Origin: Phymorhynchus buccinoides
Taxonomy: Eukaryota > Mollusca > Gastropoda > Neogastropoda > Raphitomidae
Reading direction: 5' to 3'
NCBI GenBank assembly: GCA_017654935.2
Contig: CM065698.1
Coordinates: 563,376 to 627,375, forward strand
DNA length: 64,000 bases
Shown here: positions 10,547 through 21,162 of the stretch, piece by piece
How positions within the stretch are numbered: the stretch's first letter is position 1
Layout of the letters: each line of letters opens with the position of its first letter
Notes under the pieces: generated by a model
The model's database searches: none
What the model saw: only the letters and a program-made list of their open reading frames with translations
Told to the model about the DNA's origin: nothing
Program-made: the position numbers and the translations under genes

Positions 10547-11046
10547 NNNNNNNNNNNNNNNNNNNNNNNNNNNNNNNNNNNNNNNNNNNNNNNNNNNNNN
10601 NNNNNNNNNNNNNNNNNNNNNNNNNNNNNNNNNNNNNNNNNNNNNNNNNNNNNNNNNNNNNNNNNNNNNNNNNNNNNNNNNNNNNNNNNNNNNNNNNNNN
10701 NNNNNNNNNNNNNNNNNNNNNNNNNNNNNNNNNNNNNNNNNNNNNNNNNNNNNNNNNNNNNNNNNNNNNNNNNNNNNNNNNNNNNNNNNNNNNNNNNNNN
10801 NNNNNNNNNNNNNNNNNNNNNNNNNNNNNNNNNNNNNNNNNNNNNNNNNNNNNNNNNNNNNNNNNNNNNNNNNNNNNNNNNNNNNNNNNNNNNNNNNNNN
10901 NNNNNNNNNNNNNNNNNNNNNNNNNNNNNNNNNNNNNNNNNNNNNNNNNNNNNNNNNNNNNNNNNNNNNNNNNNNNNNNNNNNNNNNNNNNNNNNNNNNN
11001 NNNNNNNNNNNNNNNNNNNNNNNNNNNNNNNNNNNNNNNNNNNNNN
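10547..11046. other. Assembly gap (500 N)
   Basis: Exactly 500 undetermined bases, a conventional scaffold gap size. The sequences on the two sides are unrelated: unknown DNA on the left and the middle of a LINE reverse transcriptase on the right. The orientation of the right-hand contig relative to the left is not supported by anything in the sequence. Confidence 0.98.
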
Positions 11047-12432
11047 GGAAACTGTTGATGTGGTTATATTTAGATTTCCGCAGGCTTTTGACTCCCGTCC
11101 CCCACGAGATTGCTATTAAAGCTTCAGTCTTATGGTATAGATGGGAACATATTAAGATGGATAGGAAATTTTCTTACGGGTAGAACACAAAAGGTACGAA
11201 TAAGTGGTAAATATTCTTCTGAAGCAGCAGTGTTGAGTGGCATTCCACAAGGTAGCATCCTAGGCTCCTATTCTGTTCACAATCTTCGTTAATGATCTAC
11301 TGGATCAAGTAGAAAGTATATGTAAAATGTTTTGCAGGCGATACCAAAATTTACAATACTTCAATTTTTTTTTAAACAATTCAACATGACATTGACAGAC
11401 TAATAACCTGGACAGAGAAATGGAATCTGTAGCTTCTTAAAAAATGTAGAAATGTACAAGTGTGCTGCAATTTTTTCGTGCAAAGATAATCAGTCTTGCA
11501 ACTCATTAAATCCTCACAATCGGGTACCCCTCCCGACAAACATATTCAACAAAACTGGCAATCAGTCATGAAAGGATTCTTGGACGTCATCACTCACCTT
11601 TTCTATAGCCGTCCTCTTTTGACCTCTGAAATGGCTGAAAACATGTTACAACCACAAACATAATACGGCTCACTTGGTACGAGCAACACATTCGCTTGGG
11701 CCTAATTTTTGACAGCAAGGTTCTTAAAAATTGATAACCACATTAATACGGCTATTGGTAGAGGCAACAAAATGCTGGGCTTAATTAGAAGAAGTTTTGT
11801 TGGGTTAGATAATATAGTATTTTTAAAGCTATATCAAAGTTTGGTCAGACCTCATATAAAGTATGGAAATCAGGTCCGGAGTCCGTTTTTAAAAAGGCAA
11901 TCGGCAGCATTGGAAAGGGTCCAAAGACGAGCAACAAAATTGATTAAAGGCGTTAGTCACCTTGATTACGAACATAGACTAAGGAAGTTGAAATTACCAT
12001 CTCTGAAATACAGAAGAATTCGTGGGGATCTGATAAATACATACAAAATTGTTCACAGTGATAACAATACTAATAAATCTTGTGTTCCAGCTAACAACTG
12101 ACTCAAGAACCCGTAACAGTGATTTAAAAATACTAACCCAGTATAGCCGAACTAATATTAGAATTTTTTTTATTTTCTAACAGAGTAATAAAGTTTTGGA
12201 ATACTCTTCCTGCACATATTAAACGAGCACAGAATCTAACACAATTCAAAAACCTCCTTGGTGGATACACCAACATATCAAAACTACAATATGAGCATGA
12301 CTAAAAGGCAGATTTGCCGAAAACAAAATACAAAAAACTTCTCAGCTGTGCAAAAGTTCAAACAAAAAATGACAGGACAGTGAAGAGGCCGCGAGGCCTA
12401 ATGTCCTAACTACCTGACCTGACCTGACCTGT
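11047..12432 (+). mobile_element. LINE fragment A1 (Jockey/CR1-type RT, 3' end)
   Basis: Decayed reverse transcriptase sequence enters from the gap. It shows a palm segment (GNILRWIGNFLTGRTQKVRI, SGIPQGSILG), a degenerate catalytic box (CFAGDTKIYN instead of FADD) and, from 11,709, the C-terminal thumb region (NKMLGLIRRSFVGLD, ERVQRRATKLIKGV). Several frameshifts and stops make it non-functional. The 3' end has a GAGGCCGCGAGGCCTAATGT motif and a short (ACCTG)n tail at 12,412-12,432, a microsatellite 3' end typical of CR1-like LINEs. The 5' part is lost in the N gap. Confidence 0.8.
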
Positions 12433-12469
12433 ATTCTACACTAAATTGACCCTAACCCTATCCTTAAGT

Positions 12470-12914
12470 CTATCCCCAACTGTGACTATCTTTAAAATAC
12501 AGAAGACTAAGGGGAGATTTGATAAATGTTTACAAGATTTTTTCAAGGCACTGACAATACTAACAAAGGCTTGTTTCACTTGTCTAACGAAATAAGAACC
12601 CGTAATAGTGAACTTAAAATCCTAACCAGGTATAGCAGAACTAACATTAGAAAACACTTTTTTCCTAACAGTCACCCAATATTGGAACAACCTCCCTGCA
12701 CATACTAAACTGGCCTCAGATACTAACAAATTCAAAAACCTCCTAGACAGTGATCCAAAAATTGCCCTGTTAAAGTACGTTCATGATTAGTGCATCAATA
12801 TGGATGATAAAAACCGCCACAGCAATTGCCAAACAATAACCAAAAGGAAGGACGCATTGAGAGGCTGCAAGGCCTGGTCGTCCAAAATACCTGACCTGAC
12901 CTGACCTGACCAGA
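12470..12914 (+). mobile_element. LINE fragment A2 (3' end, same family)
   Basis: A second 5'-truncated copy of the family just upstream. It has CTTTAAAATACAGAAGACTA, then GGGGAGATTTGATAAA, the C-terminal 'WNNLPAHTKLAS..FKNLL' region, and the same (ACCTG)n tail at 12,893-12,911. It lies head-to-tail behind copy A1, so one copy may have inserted in or near the tail of the other. Confidence 0.75.
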
Positions 12915-14122
12915 CTATGAAACAGTCAAATTCCATCTGGTCTCTAAGAAAGGAGAGCACTATGACCCTGCTAATTACCGACCGGTCTCCCTAACCCTAG
13001 CATTGCCTGCAAGATCCTGGAGCATGCCATGGTCAGCTCCATAATGAAGCACCTGGAGGTGAACAAGATCCTGTCCTCCCAACAGCATGGCTTCAGGGCG
13101 GCGAAACGCAGCTGCGAGACTCAGCTCATCGAGCTCATGGAAGAAATCACAGTGAGCCTTGAAGCAGGACAGCTAACAGACATCCTCATTATGGATTTTG
13201 AGAAGGCCTTTGATAAAGTCAACCACAGCCTTCTACTATATAAAGCTACACACATACGGCATATATATGAGGCGAAGTGAACAGATGGGTGGCAGACTTT
13301 CTCTGCGGCCGGCGTCGGTCGGTCCTTGAGTGGACCCAGTCAGACTATGTGAGTGTCCAGTCGGGAGTACCGCAAGGATCAGTGCTCAGCCCCTGCTTAT
13401 TTCTGGTCTATATTAATGACTTACCAGAAAGGCTTTCATCGAATGCAAGACTGTTCGCTGACGACACCGCAGTTTACAGACTCATTTTCTCGGGAGAGGA
13501 TCATGCCCATTTACAAGAAGACCTCCAGTGCCTTGAGGAATGGGAGAAGAAATGGGACATGAAATTTCACCCGAGGAAGTGTCAAACGTTGCCTGTCACA
13601 CGAAGCAGGAAGCCCTCACACTACCCCTACCAACTTCATGGTCACACCCTGGACACTGTGCAGTCGGTGAAGTACCTGGGTGTCACTCTACAGGCAAACG
13701 GGAGCTGGGACGCCCATCATGAGTGCCATCACAGCAAAGGCCAGTCAGACACTCGGATTTCTTAGGCGAAACCTCAAGATAGCCTCCACTGAGCTGACAG
13801 CAAAAGCCAAAGACACTGCTTCTTGACTACGCCTGGTCAGTGTGGGATCCCTCCACTCAGAAAAACATTGACAGAGTGGAACTGATCCAACGAAGAGCTG
13901 CGAGGTTCGTCTCAAATCAATATCGGAGGACAGCCAGCATCACCGATATGCATGGTACAGAGGCTTGGCAGGAGTCCCCTGCAGCAACGCCAGCAGGTTG
14001 CAAGGGTCTCCATGTCCATGATGTATAAAATACAGAATGACATGGTGAGCATCAACAAAACCAAGCTTGAAACACAGCCATGCAGAGCGACAAAGAAGAG
14101 GACTAAATAATAGGGCTGGACC
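12915..14122 (+). mobile_element. LINE fragment B (Jockey-superfamily RT)
   Basis: The reverse transcriptase domain begins around NYRPVSLT (about 12,975) and continues with SSQQHGFRAAKRSCETQL and LIMDFEKAFDKVNHSLL (palm motif A). After a frameshift near 13,270 come VNRWVADFLCGRRRSV, SGVPQGSVLSPCLFLVYIND and the catalytic LFADDTAVY near 13,450. The thumb (SVKYLGVTLQANGSWDAH; IDRVELIQRRAARFVSNQY) follows after a second frameshift at about 13,760. An ORF end (INKTKLETQPCRATKKRTK, stop) is at 14,105. The FADD box is intact but the frame is broken at least twice. No endonuclease or ORF1 is present, so it is 5'-truncated. Confidence 0.82.
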
Positions 14123-14176
14123 TGGGGTGAAAAGAGGGGAGGGTTACAAATAGATTTGAGGGGGGGTCCAGCTATA

Positions 14177-14243
14177 GGGGGCTTGCCCCCAGGCGGGGTC
14201 AAGGGGCAGAGCCCCTTGTAGGGGCCAGGGGGCAACGCCCCCT
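14177..14243. repeat. Three consecutive GC-rich hairpins
   Basis: GGGGGCTTGCCCCC (14,177-14,190), AAGGGGCAGAGCCCCTT (14,201-14,217) and AGGGGGCAACGCCCCCT (14,227-14,243) form stems of 6, 7 and 7 bp with loops of 2-3 bases, spaced about 10 bp apart. There is no coding frame. The surrounding 14,123-14,447 is otherwise unrecognised. Confidence 0.8.
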
Positions 14244-14447
14244 GAAGCTGAAGACATGGAAGTATCTGAAAAGGCAAAGAAAGCTTCTCCCGGAGCAATT
14301 AGGAGACTGATTTTTGCGCAGTACATCAGCCTGAAAACAATTTCATTTTCTGCAGAAATCTGTGATTTCTACTACCATGCCTGACAAATAAGTGCGGCCT
14401 CTTGTGAGATCCAGGGGCAGCACACTATATAAGCTGACACAAAATGA

Positions 14448-14840
14448 CAAACCAATATTCTCATACTAATTTATATTACTTGTAGCGGTGCCATAGCCGA
14501 TGAGGTTTAACCGAGGCGTGGTTACCGCTACACCTATCTGTATTAATTTTAAAAAATCGGGACTTTACTGGTTTCGTACTGCCTCCGGGCATTGCCTCCA
14601 GTATTGTTCCCACCATATATTTTGTATTTACAAATGTCCCATATGTGTCTGATTCAGACCAAGAGGACGTAAAAACACAATTTTTCGCCTTCGGGACTTT
14701 ACTGGCTTCGTACTGCCTCCGGGCATTGCCTCCAGTATTGTTCCCGCCACCATATTTGTATTTACAAATGTCCCATATGTGTCTGGTTCAGACCAAGAGG
14801 ACGTAAAACACCATTTTCGTCATCGTCAAACCAATATTCT
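14448..14840. mobile_element. SINE-like insertion with 14-bp target duplication
   Basis: CAAACCAATATTCT stands at 14,448-14,461 and again at 14,827-14,840, a direct repeat of the size made by LINE machinery. The 365 bp between contain a 9-bp hairpin (TGTAGCGGT/ACCGCTACA, 14,481-14,532) and two 134-bp tandem copies that begin TCGGGACTTTACTGG (14,557 and 14,691) and share CCTCCGGGCATTGCCTCCAG. No clear tRNA A/B boxes or poly(A) tail are visible, so the class is uncertain. Confidence 0.55.
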
Positions 14841-14841
14841 G

Positions 14842-14867
14842 ATAGCTTCTCGGCCTTTTGGCTAAGA
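14842..14867 (+). ncRNA. U2 snRNA 5'-end fragment
   Basis: ATAGCTTCTCGGCCTTTTGG followed by CTAAGA matches the invariant first 26 nt of U2 snRNA with one difference (ATC to ATA). The match ends before the branch-point recognition sequence, and no Sm site or stem III/IV follows, so this is not a functional gene. It is either a 3'-truncated pseudogene or the head of a U2-derived SINE. The next 290 bp hold nothing else I recognise. Confidence 0.65.
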
Positions 14868-15162
14868 CAGTGATTCAGGAACAATTTTTGTTTATACCCT
14901 GGTTGGTTTGTTCAGCCCGTCGTACATGACGAAAGCCGATACGCGACGTTAAACTGAACTTCCATCCACAAACCAAAACTTGTTAGATAGAACCTAAAAA
15001 CAATTAAACAATAGTAGAACTGATTGTACTTTCAAACTTTGGCTTAGATTTTGATCATGTATCAACAACAGGCAATGACATGTTTAGATACACTTTATCT
15101 TCCCTCAAGGATTTTGTATTTTGTTGCCGTTAATTATCACTAACTCCCCTTTCTCACACACA

Positions 15163-15293
15163 CAGGTTGCAAGGGTCACCATGTCCATGATGTATAAAAT
15201 ACAGAATGACATAGTGAGCATCAACAAAACCAAGCTTGAAACACAGCCATGCAGAGCGACAAAGAAGAGGACTAAATAATAGGGCTGGACCTG
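15163..15293 (+). mobile_element. LINE B fragment, repeat of 13,995-14,122
   Basis: About 130 bp are nearly identical to the end of LINE fragment B (GGTTGCAAGGGT(C/T)(A/C)CCATG through GGGCTGGACCTGG). The two copies differ at only a few bases and enclose about 1 kb with the SINE-like and U2 pieces, so a segmental duplication is as likely as a second insertion. Confidence 0.75.
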
Positions 15294-15299
15294 GACCCA

Positions 15300-15445
15300 C
15301 CCACACACGCACACAATATAATAATATTGCTTTTTGTATGCACTGACAAATCTCATAAATATCTGCAGGAGGGGAGAGAGAGAAAAAAACCATGAACAAA
15401 AATTGATAATGTGGGAAAACTGATGTCAAAATGAAAAAAAAACCA

Positions 15446-15485
<40 letters not shown>

Positions 15486-15655
15486 GAGGCATGAGAACAT
15501 GAAATATGAAGAGTTCACAAAATGCAAGGGAAAAAATGAAATAACTGGCCAAAGAAAATTGGTCACATGGGAAAAAATCATGCCAAAAAGTAAAATCACA
15601 CACACACACATGCAGTGACACACACACACACGCACACACACACACACACACTGTG
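15300..15655. repeat. CA-rich microsatellite region
   Basis: Several (AC)n runs, longest at 15,449-15,482 and 15,597-15,651, lie in purine-rich spacer. Minus-strand frames rich in Val/Cys are artefacts of (GT)n. Confidence 0.8.
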
Positions 15656-15764
15656 TCTTCAGTCCAAAGACACTTTAAATCGATTTTAATTATCTCTCTC
15701 TCTCTCTTTTTTGTTTGTTTGTTTGTTTGCGGACGGGAGGGGGGGGGTGGGTCCGGAACCCAGG

Positions 15765-15767
<3 letters not shown>

Positions 15768-15811
<44 letters not shown>

Positions 15812-15832
15812 ACCCCCCCCCCCCCCCCCCCA
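15768..15832. repeat. Poly(C) tract
   Basis: About 60 C interrupted by a single A, preceded by a G-run at 15,737-15,747. It separates two parts of LINE B sequence. Confidence 0.9.
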
Positions 15833-16060
15833 GGTCCGGCCTACTACTCCGACACTCACAACAATTCCTTGTCCCCCAGTGTCGCACACAGTACAGACAA
15901 AGTTTACTTTTCCCAAGAACAGTACCATCAGGGAGTGGAACATCCTGCCACCAGCAGCAGTTGCATGAGGACAGAACTTCGTGAACAGTCTGGCAACACC
16001 TCAGCGGACAACCTCCTGCTGCAGACGTACGCCACAGTCTGATGGCCCCACTCTGGGGTC
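15833..16060 (+). mobile_element. LINE B C-terminal fragment
   Basis: In shifting frames the sequence reads LLLRHSQQFLVPQCRT, then FPRT, REWNILPPAAVA and a tail. This is the usual end of Jockey/CR1-type ORF2 proteins, where 'FPRTIREWNSLP' follows the thumb. It is a plausible continuation of the fragment at 15,163-15,293, now separated by CA repeats and poly(C). Confidence 0.65.
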
Positions 16061-16081
16061 ATCGGACAAAAAAGCTACAAT

Positions 16082-16192
16082 ACCCCCCCCCCCCCCCCCC
16101 CCCTCCTTCCCCCCGCCTTCTCCTCCTTCCCCCCCCCCCCCTTCCCCCCGACCCCACCCCGACCCCCCCCCCCCCCCCCACCCCCCCCCAAC
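16082..16192. repeat. Interrupted poly(C) tract
   Basis: C-runs of 10-22 are broken by TT, TCC and GACC. Proline and glycine frames on the two strands are artefacts. Confidence 0.9.
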
Positions 16193-16214
16193 AACCCAGC
16201 AGATCAACAGTTGG

Positions 16215-16705
16215 CTAGGCTTATATATGGTTCTCTTTTATCTATCCCCTCTTCTGTCCCATCCAAAAATGTTTTTTTTCTTTAATTAGGTTGCATTTGC
16301 ATGCCCCAAAAAACTCAAACAAACTATGATTGCAATTTAAATCATCATAATCATAAAACATTTTACTAAAATTTTCGTTTTTGTTAAGTAGATTTTTGAA
16401 GGCGTTAGTAGATGGTGCATTTTTTAGTACAGGTGGCAGTGAGTTCCAGGCGTTAGCAACTCTAGATCTGTTAGGCCTACTGAAACAATGCTTACGGGGA
16501 GGGGGGAGTGTTGCTGGATAACTATTTGGCACCTTTGTGTCGATGGTCTTGGCCTTGTACTTTCCCCTCTTGGTTTCTAGTTGTGTATAGATCTCGAACC
16601 TCCCCAGTTCCGTGGCAAAATAATCAAAGTGTTGATTGTGGCCACGCATAGCCAAGAAGAAGAACTCTTCGCATATGCGCAGACATGTTGATAACAAAAT
16701 CATTT
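16215..16705 (-). mobile_element. LINE C fragment, C-terminal end
   Basis: The minus strand encodes FDYFATELGRFEIYTQLETK, then NRSRVANAWNSLPPVLKNAP and STNAFKNLLNKNENFSKMFY, the C-terminus of a CR1/Jockey-type ORF2. The same family is present at 19,066-19,625 (+). The UTR-like end has GGGACAGAAGAGGGGATAGA on the minus strand. The reading frame is open but starts in mid-protein, so it is a 5'-truncated copy. Confidence 0.8.
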
Positions 16706-17590
16706 AGGCCTATAGGCTCCTTCGACGTACTTATCCAGATCCAGATCCAGAGAACGCCACACCGTTTTGTCTTTTGATGCATTAGCCTAATAATAATAGA
16801 TCTGTTTGATCTGTTATATTGATTAGGCTGATCAAAGACTTTTTGTAGAATATCTTATCTTTATTCTTTGGGCTGATTCGCAGACGACACTGTGAATTAC
16901 AAAAATCGGTACGAAGTAGGACATAGATATACTTTAGCAATTGTACATACCCGTTCTCAGGGTGGGTTTAATTGAAGTTTATTTGTTGGCTGCATTTTTT
17001 CCATTTATAGATTTTATTTTTTAAAAACCCTAAATTTTGGTTGAAACTTTTGTTACACCAGATAAGGGAGATCACCATCAAACACCAAAGTCGAACACGA
17101 AGGTGGGAAAAAACTGGACAAAGTGGACATCACATCATCACATCACATAAAGCTATAGGCTATAAGCCTTTTGCCCTCATTAGTGGTGATTTTTGAATCA
17201 AATATCAATTGTTTTTTTAATATTTTTAATTTGCCCGTGGATTTATTTTTGGCTTGAGTGTATACTAACACCAAAGGCAAAGATATTCTAAAAGGGTAAG
17301 ATGGATTACTTAAAACTCGGCGAACCGGGCTGATAGAGTTATCGTTAGTGCGGACGTGTACACTATTCACAGTGGAGGCTATCCAAAAACTCGGACTGGA
17401 ACTTGAACGGAGAATTCAACTGGCCTATCGATGTGTAAAATGTGTCACGTTTCAAAGGGACATAACCAGTGTTTCTGTCCTCACTACTCATATACTGATA
17501 TAGGGAAAAGAGACCGGATGTTTATCTTCCTCTGTACAGTCTTTGCTAACACTTAGCTTTGTTTTTCATATACATCCAAATTCAAATTGG
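16706..17590. other. Unassigned spacer
   Basis: No gene, tandem array or recognisable element. A 75-codon minus-strand frame (17,143-17,370) has no family I know. AACTTTTGTTACACCAGATAAGGGA at 17,045 (split here as AACTTTTGTTAC and ACCAGATAAGGGA) recurs at about 22,277, so a dispersed repeat is partly present. Confidence 0.5.
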
Positions 17591-17591
17591 T

Positions 17592-17750
17592 AGAAAAAGT
17601 ACTAGTAAGCCCTATAGTACTATTATTTGATATTCATATTCAAAAAGCAGTTAGGAAAGCAAACCAGATGTTGGGTATAATTAAAAGAACATTTATGAAA
17701 ATAGATACGGAAACATTTTTGTTATTATATGTTTATGGTTCGCCCTCACG
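17592..17750 (+). mobile_element. LINE C fragment, thumb region
   Basis: Encodes IQKAVRKANQMLGIIKRTFM and DTETFLLLY, matching RVVGKANQMLGIIKRSFTYL of the minus-strand copy at 18.8 kb. It ends abruptly and is joined to sequence of the same family in opposite orientation. Confidence 0.7.
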
Positions 17751-18005
17751 TAGTAGTAGTAGGGACAGGCTCATAAGCCTAGGCCTCGCGGCCTATATAA
17801 CGTCCCCTCTTTGGCAATGACGTTGCAAAAATTATTTTGGGTCTGAGCAAGTTGCCGTTTTTGAAGGACAATCAGTTAAAATCATTAAAAAGACTGGAAT
17901 CCAGAAGATTTTTAAAGTAAAGGTGTTAATATTAGTTGCAAACTTGATGTTAGTACTTAGTTCATTCCAATGAACAGCAACTCTATAAGAAAATGAAATT
18001 TTCTT
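17751..18005 (-). mobile_element. LINE 3' end in opposite orientation
   Basis: GTAGTAGTAG at 17,751, then GGGACAGGCTCATAAGCCTA and GGCCTCGCGGCC, is the complement of a LINE C-like tail (compare GGGACGTATTAAGCCGCAAG at 19,587). Further in, 17,930-18,000 reads RVAVHWNELST on the minus strand, a C-terminal ORF2 motif. The junction with the preceding + strand piece is a head-to-tail inversion. Confidence 0.6.
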
Positions 18006-18026
18006 CTATTACTTTGACAATGTCTA

Positions 18027-18278
18027 ACTGTGCCCCCAGGCTGTAGCACTAACAAGTAATGTCAAGGCCTGGTCCGTTAGAGGTCAACTAACTGTACCAC
18101 CAGGCTGTAGTACTAACAAGTAATGTCAAGGCCTGGAGTTCAACTAACTGTGACACCAGGCTGTAGTACTAACAAGTAATGTCAAGGCCTGGTCCGTTAG
18201 AGTTCAACTAACTGTGCCCCCAGGCTGTAGCACTAACAAGTAATATGAAGGCCTGGTTCATTAGAGTTCAACTAACTG
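18027..18278. repeat. About 62-bp tandem repeat, 4 copies
   Basis: Units contain CCAGGCTGTAG(C/T)ACTAACAA and GTAATGTCAAGGCCTGG, with a GTCCGTTAGAG stretch that is missing from the second unit. Confidence 0.85.
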
Positions 18279-18331
18279 TCTGTACGAAGAAAGAGGAGGA
18301 GAGTAGGAAGCGAAGAAGAAGACAGACGACA

Positions 18332-18392
18332 ATGGGGGGGGGGGGGGGGGGGGGGAAAAGGGTTCAGGAAACAGTAAGGAATGAGGTCATGG

Positions 18393-18420
<28 letters not shown>
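18332..18420. repeat. Poly(G) and (GA)n tracts
   Basis: About 23 G at 18,333-18,355 and a GA dinucleotide run at 18,394-18,420, lying at the 3' end of the minus-strand LINE C copy. Confidence 0.9.
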
Positions 18421-18425
<5 letters not shown>

Positions 18426-18447
18426 GCCTTCTGACTTTCTCGCGATG

Positions 18448-19035
18448 TTAAATCGTGGAACAGAAAAGAGTTTCAAAATTGATGTCATCAATACCATGGA
18501 AGATCTTATAAGTTTGTATAAGGCTGCGTCTCAACCTCCTACCCTTAAGAGAGTGTAAGTTTAGGTGTCTTAGCCTTTCAATATATGACATGTTTTTACA
18601 TTCTTTTAGCAGTTTTGTGGCCCGTCTTTGAACTTTTTCTATTTGATTAGACTGCCTTTTCAAAAAAGGACACCATATAGCATTAGCATATTCCAGATGT
18701 GGCCTTGCAAAAGATTTATATAGTTTTAGAAAAGTGTCTTTATCAAGATAAGTGAAACTTCTTTTAATAATTCCTAACATCTGGTTTGCCTTGCCCACCA
18801 CTCTCTGTATATGAGGATCAATTGATAATTTGTTATCAAAGGTAACACCCAAATCTTTCTCTTCTGTGACAGTATTTATCTGCTGCATTCCATCATTGAG
18901 TCTCATTTCATATTCAACATTCTGATTGTTTTTACCAATATGTAGCACACCACATTTTGATACATTAAAATATAAATTCCAGGTATCGGACCAATCCTGC
19001 AAACAGTAAATGTCATTTTGTAAAGTGGTACTGCA
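18448..19035 (-). mobile_element. LINE C fragment, RT thumb to C-terminus
   Basis: A 184-residue open frame on the minus strand. It starts after the catalytic box (WSDTWNLYFNVSKCGVLHIG) and runs through TVTEEKDLGVTFDNKLSIDP, KANQMLGIIKRSFTYLDKDT, FARPHLEYANAIWCPFLKRQ and IEKVQRRATKLLKECKNM to the C-terminal LRRSLIQTYKIFHGID. This is the order of the RT connection/thumb region in CR1- and Jockey-like elements. The open frame suggests a fairly young copy, truncated at 5' near 19,035 and at 3' near a (GA)n. A + strand copy begins 30 bp away. Confidence 0.85.
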
Positions 19036-19065
19036 AGATGAGTTATTATAGATTTTATAGACTTA

Positions 19066-19625
19066 GAATATGGTAAGTAACGTTATCTGGTACCCATATC
19101 TTAAGAGACAGTCATTATCAATTGAAAGAGTTCAAAGGAGAGCAACAAAATTAGTAAAAAGTTGTAAAGATCTAACGTACCATGATATATTAAAACTGTT
19201 AAACTTACATTCACTAATGGGTAGGCGGATAAGAGGTGACCTCATTCAAATGTACAAAAAATGTTCACAACTTAGTTGATATCAGTTTTGAGTCTCTCTT
19301 CTCACCATCCTTGTCTAACACAACTAGAAACCAAGAGGGGAAAGTACAAGTTCAACGGTATAACGCTAACAAACGTAAGCATTGTTTTAGTAACAGAGTT
19401 GCTAACTCCTGGAACTCACTGCCACCTGAACTAAAAAATGCACCATCTACTAACGCCTTCAAAAATCTACTTGACAAAAATGAAAATTTTAGTGAAATGT
19501 TTTACGATTATGATGATTGATATTGCAATCATAGTTTGATTGTTTTTCGCATGCAAATGCAACCTAATTAGAGAAAACATTCTGGATGGGACGTATTAAG
19601 CCGCAAGGCTTAGGCAGAAGCCAGT
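19066..19625 (+). mobile_element. LINE C fragment with CTA tail
   Basis: Encodes WYPYLKRQSLSIERVQRRAT, LNLHSLMGRRIRGDLIQMYK, a one-base frameshift near 19,260, then NRVANSWNSLPPELKNAPST and NENFSEMFYDYDD with a stop. The 3' UTR (GGCTTAGGCAGAAGCCAGTC) ends directly in the (CTA)n microsatellite at 19,626, which is the element's own tail type. It is divergently placed to the minus-strand copy ending at 19,035. Confidence 0.8.
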
Positions 19626-19944
<319 letters not shown>

Positions 19945-20872
19945 CCTAATTCCAACTTGTCCCATCTGCTTCCAACTTGTCCCATCTACTTCCAACTTGT
20001 CCCATCTGCTTCCAACTTGTCCTATCTACTTCCAACTTGTCCTATCTACTTCCAACTTGTCCCATCTGCTTCCAACTTGTCCTATCTACTTCCAACTTGT
20101 CCTATCTACTTCCAACTTGTCCCATCTGCTTCCAACTTGTCCTATCTACTTCCAACTTGTCCCATCTGCTTCCAACTTGTCCCATCTGCTTCCAACTTGT
20201 CCTATCTACTTCCAACTTGTCCTATCTACTTCCAACTTGTCCTATCTACTTCCAACTTGTCCCATCTGCTTCCAACTTGTCCTATCTACTTCCAACTTGT
20301 CCTATCTACTTCCAACTTGTCCTATCTGCTTCCAACTTGTCCTATCTACTTCCAACTTGTCCTATCTACTTCCAACTTGTCCTATCTACTTCCAACTTGT
20401 CCTATCTACTTCCAACTTGTCCCATCTGCTTCCAACTTGTCCTATCTACTTCCAACTTGTCCTATCTACTTCCAACTTGTCCTATCTACTTCCAACTTGT
20501 CCTATCTACTTCCAACTTGTCCTATCTACTTCCAACTTGTCCCATCTGCTTCCAACTTGTCCTATCTACTTCCAACTTGTCCTATCTACTTCCAACTTTT
20601 CCTATCTACTTCCAACTTGTCCTATCTACTTCCAACTTGTCCCATCTGCTTCCAACTTGTCCTATCTACTTCCAACTTGTCCCATCTGCTTCCAACTTGT
20701 CCCATCTGCTTCCAACTTGTCCTATCTACTTCCAACTTGTCCTATCTACTTCCAACTTGTCCTATCTACTTCCAACTTGTCCCATCTGCTTCCAACTTGT
20801 CCTATCTACTTCCAACTTGTCCTATCTACTTCCAACTTGTCCTATCTGCTTCCAACTTGTCCCATCTTTCCC
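19945..20872. repeat. 20-bp minisatellite, about 46 copies
   Basis: The unit TTCCAACTTGTC(C/T)(C/T)ATCTRCT occurs in two main forms, CCTATCTACT and CCCATCTGCT, in irregular order, plus one TTTTCC variant. No stop occurs in any + frame, giving three overlapping 300-residue frames that are not genes. Confidence 0.95.
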
Positions 20873-21158
20873 CCAGCCATTCATCTAGGCGGCCAAGAAA
20901 ATCATTACTGTGTACAAATATATTTTCTACATGACCGAAGTGCCCAGTTATTACACACACCAGAACCATCAAAAGGATGATGGTGGTTGTCTACTGCAAT
21001 AAGAAGAAGATTATGTGTGTGCACTTAATGTGATTTCACTTTCTCTTCCTCTCTCTCTTCTGATTCTTTTTCTATGGTCACCCCCTAAAGTGTGTACAAT
21101 TACTTCTAATTATATATATATAAAGAAGTTGGTTACTGCCACAAGAAGAAGAAGACCA
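20873..21158. other. Unassigned spacer
   Basis: No gene. AAGAAGAAGA(T/C) occurs twice (21,001 and 21,143) after GG(T)TTACTGCC-like or CTACTGC-like sequence, a weak direct repeat around a CTCTCTTC-rich core. Confidence 0.5.
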
Positions 21159-21162
21159 TTAA

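Noticed and set aside
14481..14532. Hammerhead ribozyme in the SINE-like insertion
   Set aside because: GCCGATGAGG..ACCGAGGC lacks the invariant U4 and A14, and the order of stems around the 9-bp TGTAGCGGT/ACCGCTACA hairpin does not match any hammerhead type; kept only as a hairpin.
16874..16920. FADDTVNY-like reading resembling a reverse transcriptase box
   Set aside because: About eight residues with no supporting RT sequence on either side; could be chance or an extremely short LINE remnant.
19957..20980. Three + strand frames of about 300 residues (SNLSYLLPTCPIYFQLV type)
   Set aside because: A 20-bp satellite read in three phases gives the same peptide; not coding.
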